From: Epiperipatus broadwayi
Lineage: Eukaryota > Onychophora > Udeonychophora > Euonychophora > Peripatidae
NCBI GenBank assembly: GCA_028023455.1
Contig: JAQFVV010007205.1
Location: 1 to 64,000 of the forward strand
Length of the DNA: 64,000 nucleotides
Reading direction: 5' to 3'
How positions within the stretch are numbered: position 1 is the stretch's first letter; every line of letters begins with the position of its first letter. This document shows, one piece after another, positions 34,061-47,626 of the stretch. The position numbers and the translations under genes were made by a program. The notes under the pieces are model-generated. The model had not been told where the DNA came from, did no database searches, and was given only the letters and a program-made list of their open reading frames with translations.

Positions 34061-34302
34061 CAAATTTTAATCAATTTTTTCTTTTTAAAAAAAAAAATTA
34101 AAAAATATGATTTAATGATTAACCAAATACAGACAAGTGAGGAAGAGATTTTCGTAAAGTATTCAAAAATAATTTAGTTATTTTTTTTTAAGTAAATATT
34201 TTAATGCAAAATAAACTTCATTATAATCTGAAACCTTTATTGTTTCAATTTTTATAATATATTTCATTTCTAAAATTTACATATACTGAATATAAATACA
34301 TA

Positions 34303-34503
34303 CATATAAATTAAATATAAACTATAATATATATATATAATCACCGTCTCAAACGAATGACAAATTTTATCAATTTACTCAAGCCCTTTCAAAGAAATGA
34401 AGGCTTAGATCTTTCTAAGCACTTGAATAAAGTGATAAAATTTGTCATTGGTTTGAGATGGTGATTATATATATCATAGTTTATATTTAATTTATATGTG
34501 TGT
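34303..34503. repeat. 200-bp foldback
   Basis: The left arm TACATATAAATTAAATATAA, then AATCACC(G)TCTCAAACGAATG and ACAAATTTTATCA is mirrored by TGATAAAATTTGTCAT, TGGTTTGAGATGGTGATTAT and TTTATATTTAATTTATATGT. The loop contains a smaller stem CTTAG-ATCTTT-CTAAG. This is the style of the other PLE-associated foldbacks. Confidence 0.8.
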
Positions 34504-34589
34504 ATTTATATTAACACAAATATAGAGTTTACAGGTACTTTTCCAACACAGTTGAATGTTTAAATATATATTGAATATCAAATGCCAGA

Positions 34590-34785
<196 letters not shown>

Positions 34786-34989
34786 TGAAAAATGTATTTT
34801 ATTTATTATCACCATCATTAATACCTTTCTAACATCACTAAACATCTCCTTTTTTCTTTTAAAATATATATGACTTTCAATATATACTTTTATTTTTCAC
34901 TAAATCCAATATATATATATATCCTCCTTTGTTTTTTTCCAAAAATGTTTACTTTTTCCATCAACATATATATAAATTTACTTCTTTAC

Positions 34990-35032
34990 CTCGTCCAAAG
35001 TTTCGACCACTTTATTTGTAGTCATTTTCAAG
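34990..35032 (-). ncRNA. hammerhead-like hairpin of PLE-C, left
   Basis: On the minus strand CTTGAAAATG, then stem ACTAC-AAATAAA-GTGGT (all five positions pair, one as G-U), then CGAAACTTTGGACG. The GAAA box and stem II look good, but the CTGATGA box is replaced by TTGAAAA. It is possibly a decayed hammerhead. Confidence 0.35.
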
Positions 35033-35080
35033 AATCTACAAAATATATACTTACATCTTTATAATTATCAATACAATTAA

Positions 35081-35974
35081 CCCTGTGTAATTTTGCTATT
35101 TTTCTGATATTTCTGATATTTTTCTTTGTCTCACACATTAATGTAAAATATATGATAAAATGATTATTGCTTATCAAAAAATAATAATTTGACTTCATTT
35201 GATAGATATTTTTGTTTACTACTGAAATAAATTTTAAATGTTCACATTTTGTGTCTGTAAATATTAAAAAAAATGAGATTTCATTAAAAAAAAAGTGTTT
35301 ACATTTCATCATTTCTAGAAAGATTATTTTCAGTTTATAAAATCAATGAAATATTTGTTTTTTCTTAATATTTTTAAACATCCAAAGGAATATTTATTTA
35401 TTTATTTTATATCTAATGAATTATGCTTTAAAAGTTTAAATTTTTTGAATATTTATTGCAAAACTGTGATATTTTCTTACTCGTAAATATAGAGTAGATT
35501 GTTTACATCAAATATAGTATTCTAATTTGCTTCCGGCCATATTTACATTAGCTGTTAATATAACATTATATTTTGAAAATAAGTATTTCGAGTCAAAATA
35601 AGTTATTAATAATTTATATTTCTTGATATCTAATAAATATAGTGTAAATTATTTTAAAAAAATATCTAAAACTGTAATAAATTCACAAATAAACACGTTT
35701 TTGCATCATTGGAAACTACAATGTCATAAAATGCCAAATGTTAAACAACCTTGGCAACAGACAATAGCTGAACATGTCAGAGTGTGGCTTATGTCTATTA
35801 TTAGAGTGGGAAATTTGAATGTCACACCTTTTAATGCAAAATTTTTGGCAAAAAAATTATTATAATAAAATATACCATTTTACATGCAATTAAAAATATA
35901 ATACTTACAAAAAAAATCACCAGGGGGCGAATTGGCCAAAAGGCGATTTTCTGTCATCCTGAAATAGATTAAGG
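35081..35974. mobile_element. 894-bp insertion at a TTAA site
   Basis: Both borders are TTAA (35,077-35,080 and 35,975-35,978). The right arm of PLE-C keeps the uninterrupted site (ACAATTAAAAATAAAAT read on the minus strand), so the insertion and its 4-bp duplication can be read directly. The left end begins CCCTGTGTAA and the right end, inverted, begins CCTTAATCTA. TTAA duplication and CC(C/T)T-like ends are traits of the piggyBac superfamily. There is no transposase, so it would be non-autonomous. An 80-codon frame inside is described separately. Confidence 0.65.
35623..35865 (+). CDS. 80-aa ORF inside the TTAA element, unknown
   Basis: The frame opens at an ATG and ends TAA. Its second half (HHWKLQCHKMPNVKQPWQQT, then IAEHVRVWLMSIIRVGNL) has balanced composition with Trp, His, Pro and Cys and is less AT-driven than its surroundings. 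That suggests a captured exon or part of a decayed transposase. The first 25 codons look like AT-rich noise, so the true start may be later. I do not recognise a family, and no splice sites or repeat copies in this window support it further. Confidence 0.3.
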   Translation: MISNKYSVNYFKKISKTVINSQINTFLHHWKLQCHKMPNVKQPWQQTIAEHVRVWLMSIIRVGNLNVTPFNAKFLAKKLL

Positions 35975-36225
35975 TTAAAAATAAAATAAAAAATGCATCT
36001 ATCCCTATCATAAAAGCAATAACATTTTCTTTTTATTCATCAATACATCTTTTTTTTTACTCTTACTATGTTATATAAACACTACACTTACTTGCTTCTT
36101 TCTTCCCAAACTTTTTCCTTTTTTTTATCTATACATTTATTTTTTTAAACAAACAAATATTACTTTAAAACAATATCTTTACCTACAAATTTATTATTTA
36201 CATAAAATATATCATTTTTGTGATT

Positions 36226-36413
36226 TACATGTAGGTACAACAAATAATAAATTGGGGACAAGATTAAAACAACATTTAAGTGATACAAATTCAAATCTTA
36301 ACATACACATTAAGGAATTTGGACATATAAATTTTAAGATAAGAATGTTGGAAAAAGTAAGATTATATAATGAGAGACTGGTAAAGAAAGTTTATATATA
36401 TAAAAAGAAATAA
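36226..36413 (+). pseudogene. PLE-C GIY-YIG endonuclease C-terminal scrap
   Basis: An open frame of about 60 codons reads LHVGTTNNKLGTRLKQH, then LSDTNSNLNIHIKEFGHINF, then KIRMLEKVRLYNERLVKK, followed by a stop. The order YVG-type motif, R-L-K-Q-H helix, I-x-E-F-G-H and E-R-L matches the second half of GIY-YIG nucleases. The first beta-strand with the GIY tyrosine is lost because the left inverted arm begins at 36,222. It is non-functional and the only coding trace of PLE-C. Confidence 0.5.
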
Positions 36414-36905
36414 ACCTGTTCTTAATAGAACAAATATGTAAATGATATATTTTAAGTAAAGTCTAAATTTGTAGGTAAAGGTATTGTTTTAAAGTAATTG
36501 CTTAAGATGTATAAAAAAAGGAAAGGAAAAAATATTTGTGGTTTGTTTTAAAAAAAATGTATAGGTAAAAAAAAAGAAAATGTTTGGGGAGAAAAGAAGC
36601 AAGTAAGTGTAGTGTGTGTGTATATATATATATAATGTAGTGTATGTAAAAAAATATATTGCTAAATGAAAGGAAAATGCTATTGTTTTTTATGATAGGA
36701 ATAGATGCATTTTTATTTTATTTTTAATTGTATTGATAATTATAAAGATGTATATATGTATATATTAAATACATCATTGAAAATGACTAGAAATAAGATG
36801 GTTGAAACGTTTGACGTGGTAAACAACAAGTAATTGTATATATATATGGTAATGGGAAATAGAAAGTTTGTTTGGAAAGAAAAAAGGAAAGTGTATATAT
36901 TTTGA

Positions 36906-39900
36906 TTGGATGTAATGAGAAAGAACATTATGTTTTAAATTGCTATAAATCGGACGTATTGAAATATGTTATATTAATAATTTATGTCTATTATTAAACT
37001 AAAAAACACATTACTTTTTTAATATTAAAATATTTCAATATATAGAATTGCATATAGACGAGCATTACATTATTTTCTATTAATATTTTGAACTATTATA
37101 ATACAAACCTTCATATTTTGCGCTAACAAATATTTAATGCTAACATATTTTATTTCTGAAAATATAAACTTGGGTAACATTTACAATTATTAGTAATGCC
37201 TAATTAATTTTTAAGAGTTTATTATTGTTGTTCTTAAAGTTTTAAAAAAAATTCATAAATGAAATCTATTTTAACAAAATTGCCTTTATAATAATTGAAA
37301 AATTATGTGTTGACATTTATAAATTTTATTTCCTTTCAAATCTTATTATCTTTAAAAAACATAATGAAGCAGGTGAATATTTTTTTTTTCGTATTGCTAT
37401 ATTTCATTTACATGTGCAACAGGAAATAAGCATTACGTGTGAATGGATAACTAATATGCACGCTGACATATTTATATTAATTTTCATGTGCAGAAAAAAT
37501 ATATATGTTCAGATATATATATATTAATGTGTGCATATGTCAAATAATAATATTTGGCGACAGATAATTTAATTCTTATTCACAGAAATAGAGAAATTAA
37601 ACTGTAATATATATATATATACCCTCATCATCGTATAGTTTAAAGTTAATATAGAGTATATTACAGTGGGACTCAAGGTGTTGCTAAAAAATAAGATATA
37701 AATTTAATAACACGAATCAACTAACCAGTAATTTGTGTTACATATTTATAATAATTTATATTAATGTATATCACATAAATTATATTTACATATTCACAAG
37801 CATAAACATATGTTTACTTCTGAATCCATTGAAAATATTGGTGACTTATGTATAAATATTTATTTTAGCAGACCAAATGTGCAGCCCTGCAAAATTAATC
37901 CCAGTATCTAGGGAAATGACCATCCAACTCATATGTGTGTAACATATATAAAATATTACTGCAATCCATACAAAAACAAATATCATTATATACAGCTCCA
38001 GGGTAATCTTTACCTGGCTACAACATTTGATGTTAACACCCTTTTTTTATATATTGCTAGGTCAGGGAGTTACCAAAGACTCTAAATTAAACTATATTAA
38101 TTGTAATTACATTGACAATGACAAATAATGTGAGTGAAAAGATGAATGTTTTATATTTACAAAATAAAAGAGAAAAAAATAAAGTTATAAATCCATTACT
38201 GCCAGAACAAAAAGATTAAGGTCTTAAGCAAATAAACATCACATGATCACCATTTCTTATGCTTGCTTATAACTATTATTAGCTTGCAGTGTGGCAATAG
38301 CATAGTGAGTTTTTGCCTCTTTTAATAAGATTAAGATCTATTATCTAAGAATTGAATCCAGGATGACTATTTAAATTGTTTCCGATTAATAACATTAAAT
38401 CGAGTTTCAATATAAATTGCTGCTAATCCCCTTATACAAATGTAACTCACTTTATAAAGCCATCATGACTGGAGACTGTGTATCTATCACAATAATCATG
38501 ATCTTATCTATGTAGCATTACTATTTCATAATAGTACACATTCTTACCAATACATTAGCTTACCATTGGGTAATGTGTTGTGTGAGACATGGACATTATT
38601 TATATTATCTCATGCATTCCAGTGATCTCTGGATGACTAATGTGGCTATAACTATATGCATAGATGAGCCGAGTCAGGATTCAACATGTATATAATTTAA
38701 CTACAACCACAAGTTAACACAATAGTGAAATGATATATAGATTATAGTAATTTCAGAACTAAAACGTTCAGGATATTACACATCAGACAAAAGAAAGGGG
38801 GACTTCAAGAATTCCACTAAAATCTAAAACAATTCATTGAGATGCTATGCTGTAAGAAGGGGTGTGTGTATATATATATATATTGTGCCATCTTGATCTA
38901 GATATAAATTGGGAATCATTCTATTCCTCAAGAAAAAATATTGGCTTACTTTATTTTTTTATTGTTTTGAAAGAATCGATAGATTATAATATTAAAAAAG
39001 AGTTATTGGTAATCCATCATAATATAAAATACCATTCATGAATTTTAATTTTTTTTTAACAGGCAGTATATTAAATTGTACATCATAGCAACGCTAATGT
39101 TTCATTATTATAAAGATTGGATAGATTAATGTATATGTTTGTTTATTAATATTTTATTTAATTAATATTTTTATTTACTGCATACAGCATGTTATTATTT
39201 AGTGTGGGTGTGTGCACGTATTTAAAATATTGTTTCTTATATAATTATTTTATTAAGTATTTTGAAAATGTATAAAATATTTTATATTAAATTGTACAAA
39301 GAATATTTATTTCTTCTATTCAAATTATGATTTTAAAATATGTATTTTAAGTTGCAGATTTATGGTAATATTATTTGTCTTTTTATTATTTGAACACTGT
39401 TTATTTATCGTAAGGGATATGTTTTTTTTTAAAAAAAAAAAAATCATGAAATGTTGAACTATGTCAAGAACTTTCTCTTGAGTAAAATTTTGACTTTTTA
39501 TAACAGTTAATAGCAATGACTTATCTTTGAGTAAAACTGTAAGAAAAATATCCTAAATGTTTTTTTTTTCTTTTTTTATAACTAGAATTTATTGGTCAAT
39601 TAGAAATACAATATGAAAACAATATATTTATATGGTTATTAAGCATTGTTATCTATGGTTTATCTTGTGTTTAAACCTCTAGCACTACCTGGTTGAGCTT
39701 GAGGCTGCAATAGATTGTTCATATTGAGAGTTCTTGGTTTTTTGGGGGATAGAATATTCAGGTTTTAGGCAACTGATTAATTACCCAGAAATCATTAAAT
39801 ATTTCCATAGGGGCTACTATTCAATCTCTTATCTTAATTTTCTTTCTGATCTTACAAAATGTAGAGACTAAATCACAGTTATTATTCTTGAAGATTTATT

Positions 39901-42900
39901 GACACCGTGGTAACCAGAAGGTGATTTTCATCTTGGATAGACATAGTATATGTGGAGACAAGAAGGCAATTCAGTTATTGATTGTGAACATTGACATAAA
40001 TATTTCATCATTAGGAAAGGAGTATATAAAGCCTGTGAACTGAGATTGAACTCTCTCCCTCTTAATATTTTATGTTGCTAATTGTGTCAATGTATTTTAA
40101 TTAAAAAATTCATAGTTGAACTGTGATATAATGAATGGCTCAATTAAAAAAAAGTTTCCTGCAGAAGATATTGACTTTGTCTTTAGAGAGATCTAGAAAC
40201 ATATTTGAAGAAAATCATCTCAAAGTACAATATTTTATAAAAGCTTCCAGAATATTACATTTTATGGAATACCCTTGGCACTAACAATATCTATATCACT
40301 AAAATACCTAAACAGATATAAATTAAAATGGACTACAGATTGAATTTATCATAAGATTACATTTAACAAAAGTTACAAAATTCTTTATTTCTATAACAAG
40401 AAAATAATAATGTTTCAGCGATAATAGTGTATTAAAGTATATAATTCACTCAAGAATGTTAAAAATCCTGTCTTGAATGATATTTTTGGAATGTGATTAA
40501 ATTTCAAATGTAAGATTTATTTAATAGATCTTTATATTATCTACAAACAAATAAGAGATCTCAGAACATATGGACATAGATTCTATAGTGTTCTGCAAAT
40601 AATGTTGCATTTATTATATATTAATAAATATGTTATAATAATTTAAAGGAATATCCAACAATTCTTGGAATAGTTAACTAGGTTGTATATTTTCATTAAA
40701 TATTTATTTACTTATATATTTATTAACTGTAGAAAATATCCATTTGTCTATGTCATATAAAATATAAATTAACCAAAAAGAAAATTGGATTATTTTATAA
40801 CAAAATTTAAATATAGCATCTTTCTTAATACAAATTTTTATTTTGTAAAATTTTAAAATGTGTTTGTTTGTTTCAATATTTGTGTGTATTTGAAAAGTAA
40901 TATATTTTAAATAGAAGTATTAATGAACGATATAGGACAATGTGTATTTTATATACCTTGACGATAGTATAATGTTGTACTTCTATTGGTAACGCTACAA
41001 TTATGATTGTAAAATAGTTAGGAAATAATCTAAAACAAACTTTATATATATATATATTTAAGGGATTAGTTATAATTTCTTATGAAAATATGATATTTTC
41101 CTTCTGATTTATTAATCTATTATTTCGATATCATCTAAGAAATACATAAATAAGAAATTTATATAGTATCTGTCTTTATACCACTGACAATTAACACATA
41201 ATTAAATATTTTATTCATATTTGTTTATTACTTTGTAAATATTTTATTATTTATTATGTATTTATTTTTATCCTAATAAAATTTTAGTCTTATTTAAAAT
41301 TGGATTTTGTAATTAATCATAATTTATTGATCACATTATATTTTAATAATGACTAAATATTTTATTTTAATATTTAATATTCAACTAACCATAATATTAA
41401 ATAAACATTTACATATTTTAATAATTTATTATATTATTTTAGTAGTATTTTTATTTCTATTTCATTGATTATAACACATAAATAATTATTAAAATTAAGC
41501 TAATGTCTAAATAAATATTAATTGATTAAATTACTATATTTATTCTAAACTGATAAATAGCTGCTTTGTGTTATTCTTTATTTCACCATTTATATTATTT
41601 AATTAATAGTTTATAAATATTTAATGCTAATGCAATCTGGTTTATCAATTAGAGTGTAAGAAAAACATTAAGTATATTGTATATTTATTTTATATTGTTA
41701 CAAAATCGGCTTGTCGGGTAAGCAACAATAAATATACAGCAGGAAATACTTATCTGCTTTAATAATTAAGATCTGAAAATAAGTACAACCTAGAATAGAA
41801 ATATTAAAAGAAATCTTTAATTAAACATTAAGTGAACCATCTGGAATTTAAAGGTTTACATGTCTCAAGCATAAATGACATTTTCTTATGTCATGTAAGC
41901 AATCACATGCTATATACAAATAAAAGTTTAACACACATCTGGAGAAATATATATTTTTGCCTATAATATAAAAGTAACAATAATTAAAATAAATAAGCCA
42001 TTTAGATAAACTGTAAGTCAACATAAAAACTATTAATGCGAATTTATGCACTCTTTCTACTATGGGAATTTATAATTTGATTTATGTCGCTAGAAAATAA
42101 TTTATAAATGTTAAATAAACTTTGTTTGATACAGTTAATTAAATATATTTTTTCACTTGAAAAAATCCTATCAGGGCTAATTTATTCTCAAGCAAAACCT
42201 AAATTGATCACACATATTATAATTGTATTTTTTTTTTTCAAAAATTACCTGTATTTATTTTATAAATGGTATTAATTGATTTTTTTATTTACCTCTAACT
42301 ATTAATCTGACAAATAAAATATATATATATAAAAAATATAAAACCACTCAAAAGCAGAAAAAATATTTGTAAAGCAAACGGGAGTGTGACCTTTAAACAA
42401 TTATTAATTTTGTCAAAAAAATGTCAGTAAATTATTGTGATTTTCAGGATTACTATTATATAAAAAAATAAATTCACACATATGTCAACCTATTGCTCAA
42501 TAACATATATTCATAATATACAAGGAACTAATTTAAAAACGTTTTCTACTACTAAACAGAAAATTGCAAGTATATAAAATGAAATTAATCAAATATAGAT
42601 ATTTATACAAAAAATATGACTACATTAGTAGAAACAAAATATATAAGTTACTGACATTTCTTCCATAGCAAAAGTTTATGGTAAAACTCCAAAATTCTCC
42701 ATTTTTTTTCATGCAGAAGTCTGGAGTTCAAATATTACTATGTTAAGTAGTTCATCTATGAATTCCTTTTTAAGTATTTTTTTTAAATGTAGCTTTAATA
42801 TCTTAGTAGCAGAACACCTCTAATTTATTTAGTAGAACACTTTATGGTTGACATCTACAAAATATCCTTAGTTTAGGAAATATTTTTTTACTGATTCAGT

Positions 42901-44029
42901 TCATCATTGGGAAACCTACATTATGACAGAGATTTTTTGAGCATTGCATTTCATTGGGATTCATGGTAAAATTTATAATAATCAAATAATACATTTCTTC
43001 TTCATTGCCAAAACAGGTATTTTTAAATGTACATAGATGATTGTTTTTTAGTGACAATGGTATAAATAGACTTCATGTTAAAATGCATGCCCAGCCTTAC
43101 TAGGGGCATAGCCAACTGGAGTGCATCACAGGTTTTTACTTTTCCATTCTTTGATTTTTTTCTACAGAGCTTTCATTGGGGTCTGATTTGAATATTTTTA
43201 GTTTGAAAAATCCCTAAATACATTTTACTAAGCTTTTATACTAACTTGAAACAAAAGCTTTTCAGATTATTCTTTAATTAAAATTTTCTAAAAAAAATTT
43301 TGATTAAAAGTATTTAATTAAAATTTTGTTTTTATCAATAATGACATTTAATCTAGTTAACTAAATCTTTACTATTTTTTTTTGTTTTTACTAAAGCATC
43401 TCATTTATACTAACTGAATCTATTTATTTTTCTAGACATCTTGTTTCATTATTGCTTCAATAATTATTGAGCAGTATATAACATTTTTACCTGATTAAAC
43501 TTTTACCAGAAAGAGAAAAATAAAATTAAAGAAAAATATTCTACTAATAAAATTAAAAATATTTAAATTGAAAATAAAACAAAAATAATATATTTCTTTT
43601 AGTAAAGACAGATATAAATCTGTTACTTCAAGGTTTCCTAAATTGTCAAACAAAATTGAATAATTATATCTGCATTTCAAAATACAACTGCCTTTTTTAA
43701 AAGAAAATGATTTTAAAGTTTCTATTTTTTATACGTGAGGCTTATTAAATATACATATATTTAACAATGTAGATTAAAATTATAGGCTAAACTAAAACTA
43801 AAGTGAATTGAATTCACATGTTTGAATATAGTTTATGTGACTCCATTCATGTGTACATACTCATAACAAAAGTTTTAGTTAAATAAACTTTAAAATGAAA
43901 CAAATATAAGTAGACACACATATGTAGCTTCAATATATATATATTAATGTTGATTTTAATATTCTTATGGATAAATGATGAATTAATAATATTATTTCTG
44001 CAATCATCTGAGTAATGAAAACATAATAG
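36906..44029. other. 7.1 kb without an assignable feature
   Basis: AT-rich DNA with short (TA)n runs (37.5, 37.6, 38.87, 41.05, 42.32 kb). A segment at 38,240-38,275 (CACATGATCACCATTTCTTA) resembles the outer edge of the 28.9-kb foldback (CACATTATCACCATTTCTTA at 28,860) and may be a remnant. Open frames are AT noise. A moderately GC-richer patch at 39.65-40.05 kb has no reading I can assign. Confidence 0.45.
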
Positions 44030-44125
44030 CAAAATAGCTGACGATTTATTACAAAAACAAGTACTTCCTCGGAGCATCTTTTTCCTCAAATCATAATAAT
44101 ATGTGTGATGAGATTTAAAATCATT
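44030..44125 (-). repeat. solo PLE-type terminal repeat fragment
   Basis: Matches 28,421-28,515 in the same orientation: ATTTTAAATCTCATCACAC..., GATTTGAGGAAAAAGATGCT, CCGAGGAAGTACTTG and GTCAGCTATTTTG on the minus strand. The stem partner GTACT is lost here. No coding part of the element remains. Confidence 0.55.
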
Positions 44126-45239
44126 ATTTTTTTTGCATTTGTTATTTTCTTTTCATTCTCAAATTCTATTGGTTGAGAAGTTTTAAAAAATATTTTATCT
44201 TCCAATAGTTTAATCAAATATTGTTAATTTTTTTTAATTCACACTTTTCCTTAATGCTGTTTGGCTTTCTAAATATATATATATATAGCTTCCTTCAGCA
44301 ATATCTGGTCATATTGACCAATTTTTGCCAGAATATGTGTTTTATTAAAATTGATGTCATGGTTAGTTCATTTAAAGTGTGAATAAAAATGGCTGACAAA
44401 TTAGATTTATCTCTAACTGCCAAAATGTGGTCTTTCTAATCTTGTGTTTATTCTATGCTTGATATATATACCATGACGCCCCAAAATAATTTTATTTTTA
44501 GGATGTAAAAATATTTCATTAATTTATATATATATCCATAAATTAAAAACTATTGTATAAAAATAATAAATATAGTGGAAATTACATATTATATACAGTT
44601 TTTCAAATAATTGTTAATTACCATTACATTTTATTTATATAGTGACTCAATCTATTTTTAATAATGTAATAGAAAAATAAATTTAAAGCTAAGAATAATA
44701 CATTTTCTTATATATAGAAAGCAAAAAATAATTCTATAAATATATATTTTATAATAATCAGAAAAATTAGAACTAGGAATTGATCCATATACTTTTGAAA
44801 TACTTTTAAGGAGCACAAAATGGTAGAAAGAAAAAATGAAAAAATCAGAGTTTGTTGTACAAAATGAATATTCGAATGAGCTTTTAAACAAAGAAGGGTG
44901 GAGATTTTAAATTATTTTTATGGATAAGAAAAATATTTTAATGACCATTAATACATTTTTGATACCGTGAAAGTATATTAAATTTATAAAATGAAGAATA
45001 AATTATATATATCCTGTTATATAATTTTATGTATATTTTTATTTATCTGTTTATCTATTTGTCTATATATTGTGGCCTATCTTGTAAGCTATGATTTGAA
45101 AAAAATAAGAGTCATTAAAATGATTTTGTTTGGGTAAAATAAGGGTTAATTGAATTCCCATAGTAGTAACTCAATATGTGAGTAGCACTCTTATTTTAAT
45201 TTGTCTTTTTATTACAAACAATAATAATAATTATAAATT

Positions 45240-45410
45240 AATAGACCAACTGATGATTACTGGTTTAGCATAAAATACATATATTGGTGATTATTTATCT
45301 TTTCAACATGTGTGTGATCAGGTGGGTCAGCAATATGAAATGGCACTGAGAGTGGTGGGTCGTGTGAAAGTATGAATTCGAACCCTGCATATATTACATA
45401 TATAAAAATG
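45240..45410 (+). repeat. F1 repeat copy
   Basis: Blocks in order: ACTGATGATTACTGGTTTAG, ATACATATATTGGTGATTAT, CAACATGTGTGTGATCAGG, then GTGTGAAAGTATGAATTCGA and ACCCTGCATATATTACATAT. This is the same order as the copies at 20.0 and 21.5 kb, without their upstream half. Confidence 0.7.
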
Positions 45411-45566
45411 CAGGTTTAAGCCTGCGCAATGTATTAATAACTTATTATAGTAAAAAGAAATAAATCAGAATAGTTTGAATTAAATAAGTTAAAAATTTAC
45501 CAAAATTAATTATTAAACACAGTTTATTTAAAAACAAATTTAAGTTTGTAAAAATAACAGAAACAA

Positions 45567-46230
<664 letters not shown>

Positions 46231-46918
46231 CTTGATTTTACGTTCTTTAAAAAAAACATATCATTGATTAAAAAATATGCTATCAAATATTGATTTAAAA
46301 TCGGTAAGATGAAATTGGAGGGAAATAGCTTAAGGTATTCTGTAACATGTTTTTTTTTTTTTTTTAATGTGATGACCAATAACTATAAAAGTGTTGAGAT
46401 AACTGCTTTGAGAACAGATTTTGCTAGTTGAGTGAATCACGTTTCCTATCTTCCATAGTGAAGTTAATATTTTTAATAGAAGAAGCTTATCAGCAAATGT
46501 AAAAAATTAAATATGAAATGATATAGAATATTAAATGTTTCTCTATAAGTGACCATCTTTATATCATAATGAAAGGCCACAGAAAAAAAAAAGTTGAAAA
46601 AAACAATTCAGCCCCTAATCTGAAAAATTCAGCCTTACATTGGAAAAAAAATTATGACCTTCTAACCATTAAACATGACTGTATAATCATTTGTTTTTAA
46701 CTTCAAATAAAACAAAAAAGGATAAAACAATAGATTTAACCATTTGTTTGTCATCATGAAATCAAAAGAAACTAAAATGTATATTTATTCATGTACGAAC
46801 AGTTTGAAACAATGTAAAAAATTGGAAAGTTATACTATCACAGAAACTTGGTCTGTTTGTGTGTATTTATATAATAAGTGTAATAATGTTCAAGCCTAAA
46901 TGGTTTTATAAGTAATCA

Positions 46919-47064
46919 TTAAAATCAGTCAACACTTGGACAATCCCAATATCCATAATAATCAACAATCTTAACCTTTATTGTTAAAAGAAGTTTGCTT
47001 TGACAACATGTCAACATTGTGGATTATTATTGATATTGGGTTTGTGTAAATGTTGACTGATTTT
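46919..47064. repeat. 146-bp hairpin beside PLE-D
   Basis: The left arm AAAATCAGTCAACA, CCCAATATCC and ATAATAATCAACAAT is mirrored by ATTGTGGATTATTATTGATA, TTGGG and TGTTGACTGATTTT. The arms are about 55 bp and the loop about 35 bp. It is MITE-like and lies about 60 bp outside PLE-D. Confidence 0.85.
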
Positions 47065-47131
47065 ATATATATTATAATAATTAGAATGGCAGAGAATCGA
47101 AACGTAATTATATATATATAAAATAAAAACA

Positions 47132-47200
47132 CAGAATTACTTCTATAAAAAAGCTTTAATATTTCACCCAGCAAACTGGTTTTCATCAGAAAGCAAAATG
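47132..47200 (-). ncRNA. hammerhead ribozyme motif, left end of PLE-D
   Basis: On the minus strand: TTTTGCTTT, CTGATGA (47,183-47,189), stem II ACCAG-TTTG-CTGGGT, GAAA (47,162-47,165), a stem III AUA...UAU closing AAAG-CUUU, the triplet ATA, then GAAGTAA, which pairs with TTTGCTTT (five Watson-Crick pairs, G-U at two positions). All conserved core bases of the hammerhead appear present. Cleavage would fall after ATA. The 3' tail carrying it belongs to the minus nuclease copy. Confidence 0.7.
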
Positions 47201-47626
47201 GCTACTTACTGAAATTAAGTGCTAAAATATCACAGTTACGTATCAGATAACAAAACCAATTCCCATAGGCTAAAAATCTTTAAAAACATTGTACAAATAT
47301 ATATATATATTTACAAAACTTGGATAAAAACTACTAAAAAAAATTTTTCACAAAAAACATTTAAAAAAACTAAAACCATACATAATTATTATATATTAAA
47401 ATATATCAAGAAATAATAAAATATATATTATTATATATGCAAACACTAAAAAAACTGTATATATACATATATTTTACTATATACATATATATCTTATGCA
47501 CATACACTTTTTATATACACTTTATATTTATTCTACTTCATGCTAGTCCACCTATAAAATAATTATTTAGGAAACAAAAAATAAAAAAAAAACAATTATT
47601 TAGGAAATAAAAAAATAAATAAATCC

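Larger units (their letters stand above)
34915..36905. mobile_element. PLE-C composite, inverted terminal arms
   Basis: The left arm is 34,915-35,080 plus 35,975-36,222. The right arm is 36,430-36,905. They are inverted partners sharing TTACCTACAAATTT, AAGCAAGTAAGTGTAGTG, ATAGATGCAT, ATAATTATCAATACAATTAA and GACTA(C/G)AAATAA(A/G). Between the arms lies only a nuclease scrap. Each outer part holds a hairpin followed by GAAAC (34,990-35,032 minus and 36,777-36,815 plus). The left arm is split by the 894-bp insertion. RT is absent. Confidence 0.65.
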
